19,440 nt of DNA, from NCBI GenBank assembly GCA_019310195.1, contig JAFDET010000024.1, positions 1 through 19,440 of the forward strand. Reading direction: 5' to 3'. Shown one piece after another: positions 1 to 7,349 of this stretch. Origin of the DNA: Deltaproteobacteria bacterium. Its GTDB lineage: Bacteria > Myxococcota_A > UBA9160 > JAFDET01. How positions within the stretch are numbered: the stretch's first letter is position 1; the number at the start of each line of letters is the position of its first letter. The notes beneath the pieces were generated by a model. That model was given only the letters and a program-made list of their open reading frames with translations. It made no database searches and had not been told where the DNA came from. A program made the position numbers and the translations under genes.

Positions 1-98
1 CAGATCATGCCCTTGCCCTTGGCGTAGACCAGCGTGTTGGCCGTGCCGAGGTCGATGGCCAGATCGTTGGAGAAGAGTCCGGCGATGGCGTCGAGCAT
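1..98 (-). CDS. mreB: MreB rod-shape actin homologue, N-terminal fragment
   Basis: Only the first 32 codons lie in the window; the gene continues past its left edge. The minus-strand translation begins MLDAIAGLFSNDLAIDLGT and continues with ANTLVYAKGKGM. This is the typical MreB N-terminus, including the phosphate-1 nucleotide-binding loop of the actin fold (DLGTANT). MreB forms membrane-bound filaments that direct lateral cell-wall synthesis. I chose the ATG at 98 because a GGAG sits about 8 nt upstream and the protein then starts like other MreBs. An in-frame ATG at 131 would add 11 atypical residues. The gene is divergent from the esterase at 250, and the 150 bp between them must hold both promoters, though none is clear by eye. 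Its presence implies a rod-shaped cell, and mreCD would be expected beyond the window. Confidence 0.9.
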   Translation of the reverse strand, partial: MLDAIAGLFSNDLAIDLGTANTLVYAKGKGMI

Positions 99-249
99 GG
101 GGCTCTCCGTGGAAGGGGACCCTCGACTCATCGGCGCTCCCCGCGCAAGGATTGAGCCCAAAACCACCCAACGGAAGGGGAATCCGGGGGCCGGGGTGAC
201 CCCGATCACGGCCATCCGGCTACCTTGCCCGCTCCAGCCCGGAGGCTCC

Positions 250-2109
250 ATGGAACCGCTCTCCCCCCGCCGTCTGCTCGCTCCCCTGGCCGCCGCCCTG
301 GTGGCCCTGGCCGGCTGCTCGCCGCCGACACCCCCGACCGCCGGCACAGCCGACCCGCAGACCGCTCGCAGCCTGCCCCAGGGCCAGGTCGTGGGCTTTG
401 CGGGCGAGTTCGGGGCCCACAACTGGCGCGGGATCCCCTTCGCGGAGCCGCCCGTGGGCCCCCTGCGCTGGCGGGCTCCGCGGCCGGCCCCGGCCTGGGA
501 GGGTGTTCGGGAGGCCCTGGTGTTCGGCTCCGCCTGTCCGCAGATCGCCAACGCCGCGGGGGGCTGGGACGGTGCCGAGCGCGGCGCGCCCACAGGACGC
601 GAGGACTGCCTCACCCTCAACGTGTTCGCCCCGCCCTGGGCTCCGGAGCGGGTCCCCTCGGGCCAGGAGCGCAAGCCGGTCATGGTCTGGATCCACGGCG
701 GCGGCAACTCCGTCGGCGACGCGCTGCCCTACGACGCCGGTAACCTGGCTGCTAGCCACGACCTGCTGGTGGTTACGGTGCAGTACCGGCTGGGGCCGCT
801 CGGCTGGTTCCGCCACGCGTCCCTGCGCGGGGAAGGCACCAGCGCCGAGGATCGCTCCGGCAACTTCGGCACCCTGGACCTGATCCAGGCCCTGGACTGG
901 GTGCGCGAGAACATCGCGGCCTTCGGCGGCGATCCGCGGCGCGTCACCATCTTCGGCGAGTCGGCCGGCGGCCGAAACGTCTACACGCTGCTGCTCTCGC
1001 CCCTGGCCCGAGGCCTCTTCCACCGGGCTGTCGTGCAGAGTGGCGGACTGCGCAGCCACTCGCCTGCCGAGGCCGAGAACTTTGCCGACGATCCCGAGCC
1101 GGGCCACGCGGCCAGCTCGAACGAGATCCTGCTCAAGCACCTGGCCCTGTCCGTGTCCGGTGCCGGCGAGGAGGAGCCGCGTTCGGCGGCGCGCATGAAG
1201 CTGGACGCGTTCTCCCCCGACCAGGTCGAGCAGTACCTGCGTGCCATCCCGCCCGGCGAGCTGCTGCGGCTGTACGACGTCTACGGCGGAACCGGCATGC
1301 TGGGCCAGCCGCAGGTCTTCCGCGACGGCTTCGTCCTGCCGGAGGATCCCCTGCGCAACGCGCTGGCCGAGGGCCGCTACAACCAGGTTCCGGTCATCGT
1401 GGGGACCAACCGCGACGAGTCGAAGCTCTTCATGTCCTTCAACCCGGAGTACGTGCGCACCGTCATGGGCGTGCCGCTCTGGCGCCGGGACGCCATCGCC
1501 TACGAGCGCGACGCCCGCTACGGAAGCAACACCCGGAAGGCCCTGGGCGTGGACGGACCGGCGGAGTCCATGCGCCGCGTGCAGGGCCCCAGCGTATTCG
1601 CCTACCGGTTCGACTGGGACGAGCTGGCGTCGCCCTTGTGGCTGGACCTTCCCACGCTGCTGGGTGCGGCCCACGCCATCGAGATCCCCTTCGTCTTCGG
1701 CCGCTTCGAGCTGGGGCGCGTGGGCAGCCGCATCTTCGACGAGACGTCGGAGCCGGACCGCACGCAGCTGGCCCAGGCGATGATGTCCTACTGGGCGCAG
1801 CTCGCCCACAACGGCGACCCGGGCCACGGGCGCGACTGGAAGCTGCCGCGCTGGCAGGCCTGGGGCACGGGTGACAACACCTTCCTCGTGCTGGACAGCC
1901 AGGCCGGCGGAGGAATCCGCATGAGCGACGAGCGCGTCACCGTACAGGGTCTGGTGGATGCGGTGCTGCAGGATGCGGACTTCCCCGACGACGCCACCCG
2001 CTGCGTCACGCTGCGCAGCATTTCCGAACGCGCGTTGGAGCTGAAGCGCGAGAGGGTGGACGCCATGCCCGTCTGCCGCGATACCGAACCGGCGGCCGCC
2101 GGCGGCTGA
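250..2109 (+). CDS. Type-B carboxylesterase, lipoprotein
   Basis: This is a 619-aa alpha/beta-hydrolase of the carboxylesterase type-B (COesterase) family, which hydrolyses carboxylic esters; the natural substrate is unknown. The N-terminus is a lipoprotein signal (RR, hydrophobic stretch, lipobox LAGC with Cys23), so the mature enzyme is probably lipid-anchored outside the cytoplasm. Visible motifs are the oxyanion-hole HGGG (149-152), the nucleophile elbow GESAGG with Ser238, Glu390 in GTNRDES, and His475 in AAHAIEIPFVFG, which complete a Ser-Glu-His triad. The pair Cys96 and Cys120 (EDCLTLNVF) matches the family's conserved N-terminal disulfide. The ATG at 250 follows GGAGG by about 7 nt and starts exactly at the signal peptide, so the open frame extending upstream to 34 is not used. 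The broken LLM gene starts 7 nt after the stop, so the two were probably co-transcribed. Confidence 0.9.
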   Translation: MEPLSPRRLLAPLAAALVALAGCSPPTPPTAGTADPQTARSLPQGQVVGFAGEFGAHNWRGIPFAEPPVGPLRWRAPRPAPAWEGVREALVFGSACPQIANAAGGWDGAERGAPTGREDCLTLNVFAPPWAPERVPSGQERKPVMVWIHGGGNSVGDALPYDAGNLAASHDLLVVTVQYRLGPLGWFRHASLRGEGTSAEDRSGNFGTLDLIQALDWVRENIAAFGGDPRRVTIFGESAGGRNVYTLLLSPLARGLFHRAVVQSGGLRSHSPAEAENFADDPEPGHAASSNEILLKHLALSVSGAGEEEPRSAARMKLDAFSPDQVEQYLRAIPPGELLRLYDVYGGTGMLGQPQVFRDGFVLPEDPLRNALAEGRYNQVPVIVGTNRDESKLFMSFNPEYVRTVMGVPLWRRDAIAYERDARYGSNTRKALGVDGPAESMRRVQGPSVFAYRFDWDELASPLWLDLPTLLGAAHAIEIPFVFGRFELGRVGSRIFDETSEPDRTQLAQAMMSYWAQLAHNGDPGHGRDWKLPRWQAWGTGDNTFLVLDSQAGGGIRMSDERVTVQGLVDAVLQDADFPDDATRCVTLRSISERALELKRERVDAMPVCRDTEPAAAGG

Positions 2110-2116
2110 AGCGCGC

Positions 2117-3089
2117 ATGCTCGTCTACACGACCGCGCCCCTCGAGGATCCGCGCGAGGTCCGCACCGGCTTCCCGCGCCTGGAAGAGATCGGCTACGAC
2201 GGCGCCTTCACCTTCGAGGCCAAGCACGATCCCTTCCTGCCGCTCGCCACGGCGGCCGAGCACACCACGCACCTGCGCCTGGGCACGGCCATCGCCATCG
2301 CCTTCGCCCGCAACCCCATGAACCTGGCCAACTTGGCCTACGGGCTGCAGGCGCTCTCCGGGGGGCGCTTCGTGCTGGGCCTGGGCTCCCAGGTGAAGCC
2401 CCACATCGAGCGCCGCTTCAGCATGCCCTGGTCGCGACCGGCCGCGCGCATGCGCGAGATCGCGCTGGCGGTGAAGGCGATCTTCGCACGCTGGGAGGGC
2501 AACGCGGAGCTGGACTTCCGCGGCGAGTTCTACCGTCACACCCTGATGATCCCTGCGTTCGACCCGGGGCCGAACCCTGACCGAAGTCGCCGGCGAGGTG
2601 GCCGACGGCTTCTTCGCCCATCCCTTCAACACCCGGAAGTCGCTGTTGGAGAACACGCTGCCCGCGCTGGAGCGCGGGCTGGCGAAGTCGGGCCGGGGGC
2701 GCGACGGCTTCGAGGTGGTGTGCGCCACGCTGGTGGTCACCGCCGACACCGAGGAGGACTTCGAGCGGGTGAAGCGGGCCGCCCGCAAGCAGCTGGCCTT
2801 CTACGGCTCGACGCCCGCCTACCGGCCCACCCTGGACTGCCACGGCTGGGGCGACCTGCACGGGGAGCTGAACCGGCTCTCGAAGGCCGGGCGCTGGGAC
2901 GACATGACCGACCTCGTCGACGACGCGGTGCTGGGCGAGATCGCGGTGGTCGGCACGCGCGCCGAAATCGCTCCGGCGCTGGAACGCCGCCTCGGCGGCA
3001 TCGCCGACGGCGTCAGCCTGACCCACAACCGGGCGCCGGACCCGGAGCTCTGGGCCGACGTGGTGGCGCAGCTCAAGGCGTCGCGCTGA
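2117..3089 (+). pseudogene. F420-type LLM-class oxidoreductase (TIGR03617-like), frameshifted by an internal deletion
   Basis: The two halves of one luciferase-like monooxygenase-family protein lie in different frames. The first (2117 to about 2580) begins MLVYTTAPLEDPREV and holds FEAKHDPFLPL, GTAIAIAFARNP and GSQVKPHIERRFSMPWS, ending at FDPGPNP. The second continues one frame over from about 2578 (LTEVAGEVADGFFAHPF) to the TGA at 3087-3089. Recalled TIGR03617 relatives have roughly 15 residues (a PPV-F-AGVGPRM-like segment) between these blocks. Here they are absent, and the frame changes exactly at that point. The change of frame fits loss of about 44 or 47 nt. The family is predicted to use coenzyme F420, but the substrate is not known. 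The product is probably inactive, since a TIM-barrel strand is lost and the first frame runs on into nonsense. A sequencing or assembly error is the alternative. The last 17 nt overlap the convergent DUF3604 gene. Confidence 0.82.
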
Positions 3090-5391
3090 GCGCGGCGCCG
3101 GCCCAGGGCGGCGTGTACCAGATGGGTGAGGTCCAGGCGCGCTCCTGGATCGTCTTCGGCACCTCCGGATCGCAGCACGGCTCCAGCTCGTCGTCGAACG
3201 TGGCGGGGTCGGAGCAGTCCACGCCGCGGGCATTGCATACCCAGGTGCTCCAGCGGCAGCTGGGATTCTCCACGACCCGGGCGTAGTAGAGCGCTCCGCG
3301 CTCCGGGTCGAAGTCCGGGTCGCGCCACACACCGCAGAGCTGAGCGAACCCCGGGCCGGTCGGCGTGCAAGACGCCAGGTCCACGTCGGCGCCGTTGTCG
3401 GGACTGCCGGCCGCCTCGAAGACCTGCTCGTGTGATCGACCTCCCGCCTCCCAGATCTTTACGATCTGGATGCGCTGCAACGGAGTCCCCCGTGCGTCCC
3501 GGCTGCCCGGGTCCTGCAGCGCCTGGATGGCCAGGGCCGGTGCCCGCCCGGCTTCGCGGCCCGGCGCGTCGCTGAGGTCGCCGCCCATGGGCACGCCCCG
3601 GGCGTAGCCCAGGGCCGCAAAGTCAGGCCGCTCACACAGGTCGTCCGGCAGGTCCCAGCCGCCGAACAGGCGCACCCGCATGCGCGGACCGCTGGTGCCG
3701 TAGGTCTCGCGCCGGCGCATGGCGGCGAAGAGCGCGTCGCGCGAGTTCTCCTCGGCCCACACCGCCTGCAGGCCACCCGGGTTGAAGCGCACGTCGTCGG
3801 GCAGCGCGGGGATGCGCAGGCGCGCGCTGGCCACGCCCGCCGCGTGCCCCACGAAACGGTCCTCGTCCGCCAGCCCGGGCGTGCCCAGGTGCGTGTCGGT
3901 GGCGCCCACCAGGCCCAGGCGGAAAGGGTTCTCGCCCAGGCGGGCCTGCTGCACCAGGCCCTCGGCCAGGATCTCGCGGGCGTAGGACAAGGGCGGCGGC
4001 GGGGTCTTCTGCCAGGGCGTGGCCGACTCGCGCATGCGCGCAAATCCCAGGGTTTCGAAGTTGCACAGCTCGTCGTTGGCGAAGGCGCGGCACTCGGAGT
4101 CGCCCTTGTGCTGCGTCACCTCCAGCAGCACCTCCAGCTGTGCACGGCGCCGGGCCGTCTCGGCGGAGAGCGGCCCCCCGTCCGGGTCCTCCAGCGGGTA
4201 GAGCCGCCCGTTGGAGAGGTTGGAGTTGTGGGGGATGGCCAGGACGTCGCAGCGATCTGGCCGGTCGAGGCACGCCTCCTCCATCCAGCGCCACAGGTTC
4301 GCGCCGGTCCGGTCGTCGATGTAGTTGGACAGCGTCTGTGGAGCGACTTCGTTCCGGAACACCACGTTCCGGTGGATCATCTCGCTGTCCGGGTTCCCGC
4401 TCCACTCGAAGCCCACGAAGCTGGTGAAGCGGCAGGCGCTGCTGCGGTCGTAGGCGGCCTCCGCGGCGTCCTGGATCTCGCGCCAGGGGATGCGTGCGAT
4501 CTCACGGCAGCGTTCGCCGTCGCGGCCGCAGAATCCGTATCGGACCGGGTCGGCCGCATCGAGCATCTGGCTGTTCACGATGCCGTAGCCCAACATCGGC
4601 CAGCGTCGCGCGATGCGGCACACCAGGGAGCCGTGACCGGCCAGGCCGGGTGTCGAGCAGATGCGCGCCTCGCCCAGGAGCTCCGCGTGGTCGCTCACCA
4701 TGGCGAAGTCCAGCGGGCGGCGCAGCTGCACGGTTCGCAGCGGGCGGCCGGCCTCGTCGTAGGGTTGGATCCCGACCGGTTCACCGCGGGCGAAGCGGTA
4801 GGCGTCGCGCGGCGTATTGCGGGTGCCCTGGCCCCAGGCGTCGAACGAGAGCGCCGTGTGCACGTGAGTGTCCCCCCAGAACGGTCGGCGCAGGGGATCG
4901 AAGTGGGCGCAGGGCTCGCGCGACTCGGTGCGCGCAAAGGGCAGGGCGGGCTCGGGCAGCGGGGGTGGGAGGGCGGCGCGATCTGGAGGCAGCTCGCTCG
5001 CATGGTCCGGCGGTGTGCTCACCGCGTCCGGCAGCGCACGGAACGGATCGCGGTAGATCGGGAACACCTGACTCACGACCACACCCGCCAGCAGCGCCGC
5101 GAGTGTCGCGACCGCTCGCTGGGGCCGGGACCGGCCCGCGAGCGCCCGTGTGGCGAGCCCCGCCAGCAGCCACCACACCAGCAGCGCTGCTGCCGCGTGG
5201 AGCGCGAAGACCAGGAAGATCAGGGGCACGACGCCCGCGCCGCCCTCGGTCGCCCAGACCGCCAGGGTTGCCAACGCCAGCGTGGCCAGCTCCCCGGCCG
5301 GCACCCGGCCGCTGCCGAAGGCGAGGATGGGAACCGGCGCCAGGAGCGCCAGCCCGAGCCACAAGATCCAGCGTGATGTGCGGGGGGTCAT
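3073..5391 (-). CDS. DUF3604 protein, membrane-anchored PHP-like metal hydrolase
   Basis: This 772-aa protein matches the DUF3604 family, whose fold and metal motifs resemble PHP/amidohydrolase phosphoesterases; no reaction is established. The N-terminus has three to four hydrophobic segments (about 8-26, 35-49, 53-84, 93-112), then a Pro-rich linker, then the catalytic-type domain. Family motifs seen are FWGDTHVHTALSFDA (171-185, with a metal-binding HVH), DFAMVSDHAELLGE (about 228-241), SEMIHRNVVFRN, AIPHNSNLSNGR (385-396), GATDTHLGTPG (496-506) and a C-terminal block with RRRETYGTSGPRM. Several Cys pairs follow, ending in CCDPEVP, which suggests that the globular part is extracytoplasmic. 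Most relatives have a simple signal peptide, so the multi-span N-terminus is less usual. The start is the ATG at 5391, with a weak GGCGGA before it. The 3' end overlaps the LLM pseudogene by 17 nt, tail to tail. Confidence 0.88.
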   Translation of the reverse strand: MTPRTSRWILWLGLALLAPVPILAFGSGRVPAGELATLALATLAVWATEGGAGVVPLIFLVFALHAAAALLVWWLLAGLATRALAGRSRPQRAVATLAALLAGVVVSQVFPIYRDPFRALPDAVSTPPDHASELPPDRAALPPPLPEPALPFARTESREPCAHFDPLRRPFWGDTHVHTALSFDAWGQGTRNTPRDAYRFARGEPVGIQPYDEAGRPLRTVQLRRPLDFAMVSDHAELLGEARICSTPGLAGHGSLVCRIARRWPMLGYGIVNSQMLDAADPVRYGFCGRDGERCREIARIPWREIQDAAEAAYDRSSACRFTSFVGFEWSGNPDSEMIHRNVVFRNEVAPQTLSNYIDDRTGANLWRWMEEACLDRPDRCDVLAIPHNSNLSNGRLYPLEDPDGGPLSAETARRRAQLEVLLEVTQHKGDSECRAFANDELCNFETLGFARMRESATPWQKTPPPPLSYAREILAEGLVQQARLGENPFRLGLVGATDTHLGTPGLADEDRFVGHAAGVASARLRIPALPDDVRFNPGGLQAVWAEENSRDALFAAMRRRETYGTSGPRMRVRLFGGWDLPDDLCERPDFAALGYARGVPMGGDLSDAPGREAGRAPALAIQALQDPGSRDARGTPLQRIQIVKIWEAGGRSHEQVFEAAGSPDNGADVDLASCTPTGPGFAQLCGVWRDPDFDPERGALYYARVVENPSCRWSTWVCNARGVDCSDPATFDDELEPCCDPEVPKTIQERAWTSPIWYTPPWAGAALSATP

Positions 5392-5460
5392 TCCGCCCGG
5401 ACCTTAGTCGACCCGCGGCCTCTTCCGGTAGACTGGCCTTCCACCCAGGAGAGGGCAGCC

Positions 5461-6510
5461 ATGGCCGAGACCCCCTACCGGATCCAACCCCGCCAGCCCG
5501 AAGGCGCGCCGCTGATCATCGAGCCCGCGGGCGACGACGACCTGGGGAGGCTCTGCGATTGGCTGCGCGAGAACAGCGGACAGGTCCAGGACGGGCTCAC
5601 GCTGCACGGCGCGATCCTGTTCCGGGGCTTCCCGGTGGAGGGGCCCGGCGATTTCGAGCGACTCGCCCGCTGCGTGGACGAAGAGCTGAAGAACGAGTAT
5701 CTGGGCACCTCGCCCCGCGACGCCCTGACCGACTACGTCTTCAACGCCAGCGAGCTTCCGGACTACTTCCCGATTCCGCAGCACTGCGAGATGAGCTTCT
5801 GTGCCAATCCTCCGCGTCGGCTCTTCTTCTGCGCACTGGAGGCGCCGGCCGAGGGCTCGGGCGAGACGCCGCTCTGCGACTTCCGCAGGGTGTGGCAGGA
5901 CCTGGATCCGGGCGTCAAGAAGCGCTTCGAAGAAGGCGGCCTGCGTCACGTGCGCAACTACGCGGGTCCGGGGCAGCCCGACTCGGGCGACCCCACCCAG
6001 CTGAAGCCGTGGCCGGAACTGTTCCAGACCCACGACCGCGCCGTCGTGGAGGAGACCTGCCGGCGCGAGGGATTCGAGCCCATCTGGGTGGAAGGCGACG
6101 CCCTGCGCCTGGTGTCCACCCAGCCCGTCAGCCGCGACCACCCGCGGACGGGCGAGACGGCCTGGCACAACCACGTGACCACGTTCCACGTCGGGACCGC
6201 AGTGGGCGAGTACGAGCGGATCGCCCGCTTCCGGCCCAGCGAGCGCCACCAGGGAGTGCTCGGAATGGCTCGCACGCTGCAGGAGCGGCTTCGCGCCACG
6301 CCGCCCGAGGAGCGCGGCATGCACTCCACCTACCTCGACGGCAGTGAGATCCCCGACGAAGATCTGGATCACGTGCGCGACGTGGTCTGGAGGCACCTGA
6401 TCGTCGAGCCCTGGCGACAGGGCGACGTGGTCGCGATCGACAACCATTCGATGTCTCACGGGCGCCTTCCCTACGAGGGCCCGCGGCGCATCGCCGTATG
6501 CTGGGCGTGA
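5461..6510 (+). CDS. TauD/TfdA-family Fe(II)/2-oxoglutarate dioxygenase
   Basis: This 349-aa non-haem iron oxygenase oxidises an organic substrate, usually by hydroxylation, at the cost of 2-oxoglutarate and O2; the substrate cannot be told from sequence. The facial triad is visible: His108 and Glu110 in PQHCEMSF (an HxE rather than the commoner HxD, as in SyrP-like and clavaminate-synthase-like members) and distal His333 in NHSMSHGRLPY. Arg342/Arg343 of GPRRIAVCW is the likely 2-oxoglutarate-binding arginine. HGAILFRGF near residues 49-57 is the usual N-terminal strand of the family. The ATG at 5461 has a strong AGGAGAGGG upstream. There is no signal peptide, so the enzyme is cytoplasmic. 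It is divergent from DUF3604, with 69 bp between, and the small lipoprotein starts 5 nt after its stop. No transporter or biosynthetic partner lies beside it. Confidence 0.9.
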   Translation: MAETPYRIQPRQPEGAPLIIEPAGDDDLGRLCDWLRENSGQVQDGLTLHGAILFRGFPVEGPGDFERLARCVDEELKNEYLGTSPRDALTDYVFNASELPDYFPIPQHCEMSFCANPPRRLFFCALEAPAEGSGETPLCDFRRVWQDLDPGVKKRFEEGGLRHVRNYAGPGQPDSGDPTQLKPWPELFQTHDRAVVEETCRREGFEPIWVEGDALRLVSTQPVSRDHPRTGETAWHNHVTTFHVGTAVGEYERIARFRPSERHQGVLGMARTLQERLRATPPEERGMHSTYLDGSEIPDEDLDHVRDVVWRHLIVEPWRQGDVVAIDNHSMSHGRLPYEGPRRIAVCWA

Positions 6511-6515
6511 GGGTG

Positions 6516-6692
6516 ATGAAGAAGCGGGTACGCGTGATGTCGGGGATCGTTCTGCTGGCGCTGTCATTGGCCGCGGGCTGCGCCGGTGGCGGAAACAACG
6601 AGATTCAGGAGTCGCCCTGCGACTGGCGCGACGGCCGCCCCGGTTGCGAAGAAGAGAAGGTGCACTGCGCGGACCCGCGCAACTGCTACTAG
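6516..6692 (+). CDS. Small Cys-rich lipoprotein, unknown function
   Basis: This 58-aa product starts MKKRVRVMSG, followed by a hydrophobic stretch and the lipobox LAAGC (lipidated Cys22). The mature part is only about 37 residues and carries four further cysteines (35, 44, 51, 57) among acidic and polar residues, so it could form two disulfides or bind a metal. I do not recognise a family. The ATG at 6516 lies 5 nt after the dioxygenase stop and has an AGGG just upstream; an in-frame ATG at 6498 would overlap the dioxygenase gene and is less likely. The 5-nt gap suggests translation from the same mRNA. The stop overlaps the stop of the convergent gene at 6689 within a single CTAG. Confidence 0.62.
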   Translation: MKKRVRVMSGIVLLALSLAAGCAGGGNNEIQESPCDWRDGRPGCEEEKVHCADPRNCY

Positions 6693-6934
6693 CTCGAGCC
6701 CGCCTCCGGCAGCGTGCGTCCGTGGAAGACGCCCCAGAGCATCACCTGCACGGTGTGGTGGGCCAGCGAGCCGCCTGCCGCGCGCATGCGCGGCAGGAAG
6801 ACGGCGCACTCCACGGCGTGGGTGATGAGCAACACCCAGAAGACCAGCCGGCCGATCCCGGCCAGCGGGAGCGGCGCGACGAAGGACAGCGCGCAGTAGA
6901 CCCAGAGAACTCCGACGACGACCTTGGGTGCCAT
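6689..6934 (-). CDS. Small membrane protein, DUF1145-like
   Basis: This 81-aa hydrophobic protein has two clear membrane segments (about 4-24 and 28-48) and a third weakly hydrophobic stretch (59-71). The region GRLVFWVLLITHAVECAVFLP followed by RAAGGSLAHH and GVFHGR resembles DUF1145/YhhL-type small membrane proteins as I recall them; the function is unknown. The frame stays open upstream to 7075, but that extension would run through the large palindrome at 6952-7015 and into the preceding gene. I therefore chose the ATG at 6934, which has a G-rich GGGGCG before it and opens directly onto the first helix. It lies downstream of the proteasome cluster on the same strand, but the palindrome separates them, so it may be a separate unit. 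Confidence 0.6.
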   Translation of the reverse strand: MAPKVVVGVLWVYCALSFVAPLPLAGIGRLVFWVLLITHAVECAVFLPRMRAAGGSLAHHTVQVMLWGVFHGRTLPEAGSS

Positions 6935-6951
6935 GCGCCCCAGTCTACCAA

Positions 6952-7015
6952 GGAACTTCCGGGACAGTCCCCTCCGTTCCGCCAGCGGAACTGAGGGGAC
7001 TGTCCCGGAAGTTCC
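6952..7015. repeat. Long perfect palindrome with a nested hairpin (REP/MITE-like)
   Basis: The 23-nt arm at 6952-6974 (starting GGAACTTCCGGGACAG) is perfectly complementary to the arm at 6993-7015. The 18 nt between them hold a second perfect hairpin: GTTCCGC at 6976-6982 pairs with GCGGAAC at 6985-6991 across a 2-nt loop. It starts 4 nt past the stop of the coiled-coil gene and ends 17 nt before the start of the DUF1145-like gene. The RNA would fold into a very stable double hairpin on either strand. There is no U-run, so it is not a classic intrinsic terminator. Its length and symmetry fit a dispersed palindromic element (REP/RAYT-type or MITE), which may also stabilise the 3' end of the proteasome mRNA. 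Confidence 0.85.
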
Positions 7016-7019
7016 GGCG

Positions 7020-7340
7020 TTACTCGGAGAGCCAGGCCTCGAGCTCGTCGATCTGGCTGCGCAGACCGGCGGCACGCTCGCGGGCGCCGTCGACGGTGAT
7101 CTCGTAGGCGCGTACCTGCTCCTGGAGCGTGGTCACCTGGGCCTCCAGCGCCGTGTTCTCGGACTGGAGCTGGGCGGTCTGCCAGGCCAGGAATCCGGCA
7201 AACAGGCCCAGCAGCGCCACGGCGACCACCAGCAGGCCCGAGCGATTGCGGGTCGGCTCCTGAGGCTCGGACTCGGGAGCGATGGAAGGGGCGTCCTCGA
7301 CGGCGCGGGGTGCGTCGACGTGGGGGGCGGGCTCGGCCAT
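7020..7340 (-). CDS. Bitopic membrane protein with coiled coil, last gene of the proteasome cluster
   Basis: I do not recognise a family for this 106-aa protein. Residues 1-34 are Pro-, Ala- and Glu-rich and probably disordered. A single membrane helix follows (about 35-53, GLLVVAVALLGLFAGFLAW), then a coiled coil to the C-terminus (about 54-103) with Leu/Val/Ile in heptad spacing (LQSENTALEAQVTTLQEQV). The Arg residues just before the helix (TRNRS) suggest N-in topology, with the coiled coil in the periplasm and the acidic tail in the cytoplasm, as in FtsB/FtsL-type proteins; there is no direct evidence of a division role. The ATG at 7340 lies 9 nt after pafA, and the pafA stop itself forms part of its Shine-Dalgarno (TAGGAG). 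This points to translational coupling, hence co-expression with the proteasome genes. Confidence 0.75.
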   Translation of the reverse strand: MAEPAPHVDAPRAVEDAPSIAPESEPQEPTRNRSGLLVVAVALLGLFAGFLAWQTAQLQSENTALEAQVTTLQEQVRAYEITVDGARERAAGLRSQIDELEAWLSE

Positions 7341-7349
7341 GGGGGGCTC

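Noticed and set aside
220..2118. 632-codon open frame antisense to the esterase
   Set aside because: It mirrors the codon pattern of a clearly recognised gene on the other strand; the translation is low-information with no family motifs.
3844..5376. 510-codon plus-strand frame opposite DUF3604
   Set aside because: All DUF3604 motifs are on the minus strand, and this frame shows no recognisable domain.
6935..7075. N-terminal extension of the DUF1145-like gene through the palindrome
   Set aside because: It would translate the palindrome and overlap the coiled-coil gene, and the added residues are Ser/Arg/Pro-rich. The ATG at 6934 opens directly onto the first membrane helix.
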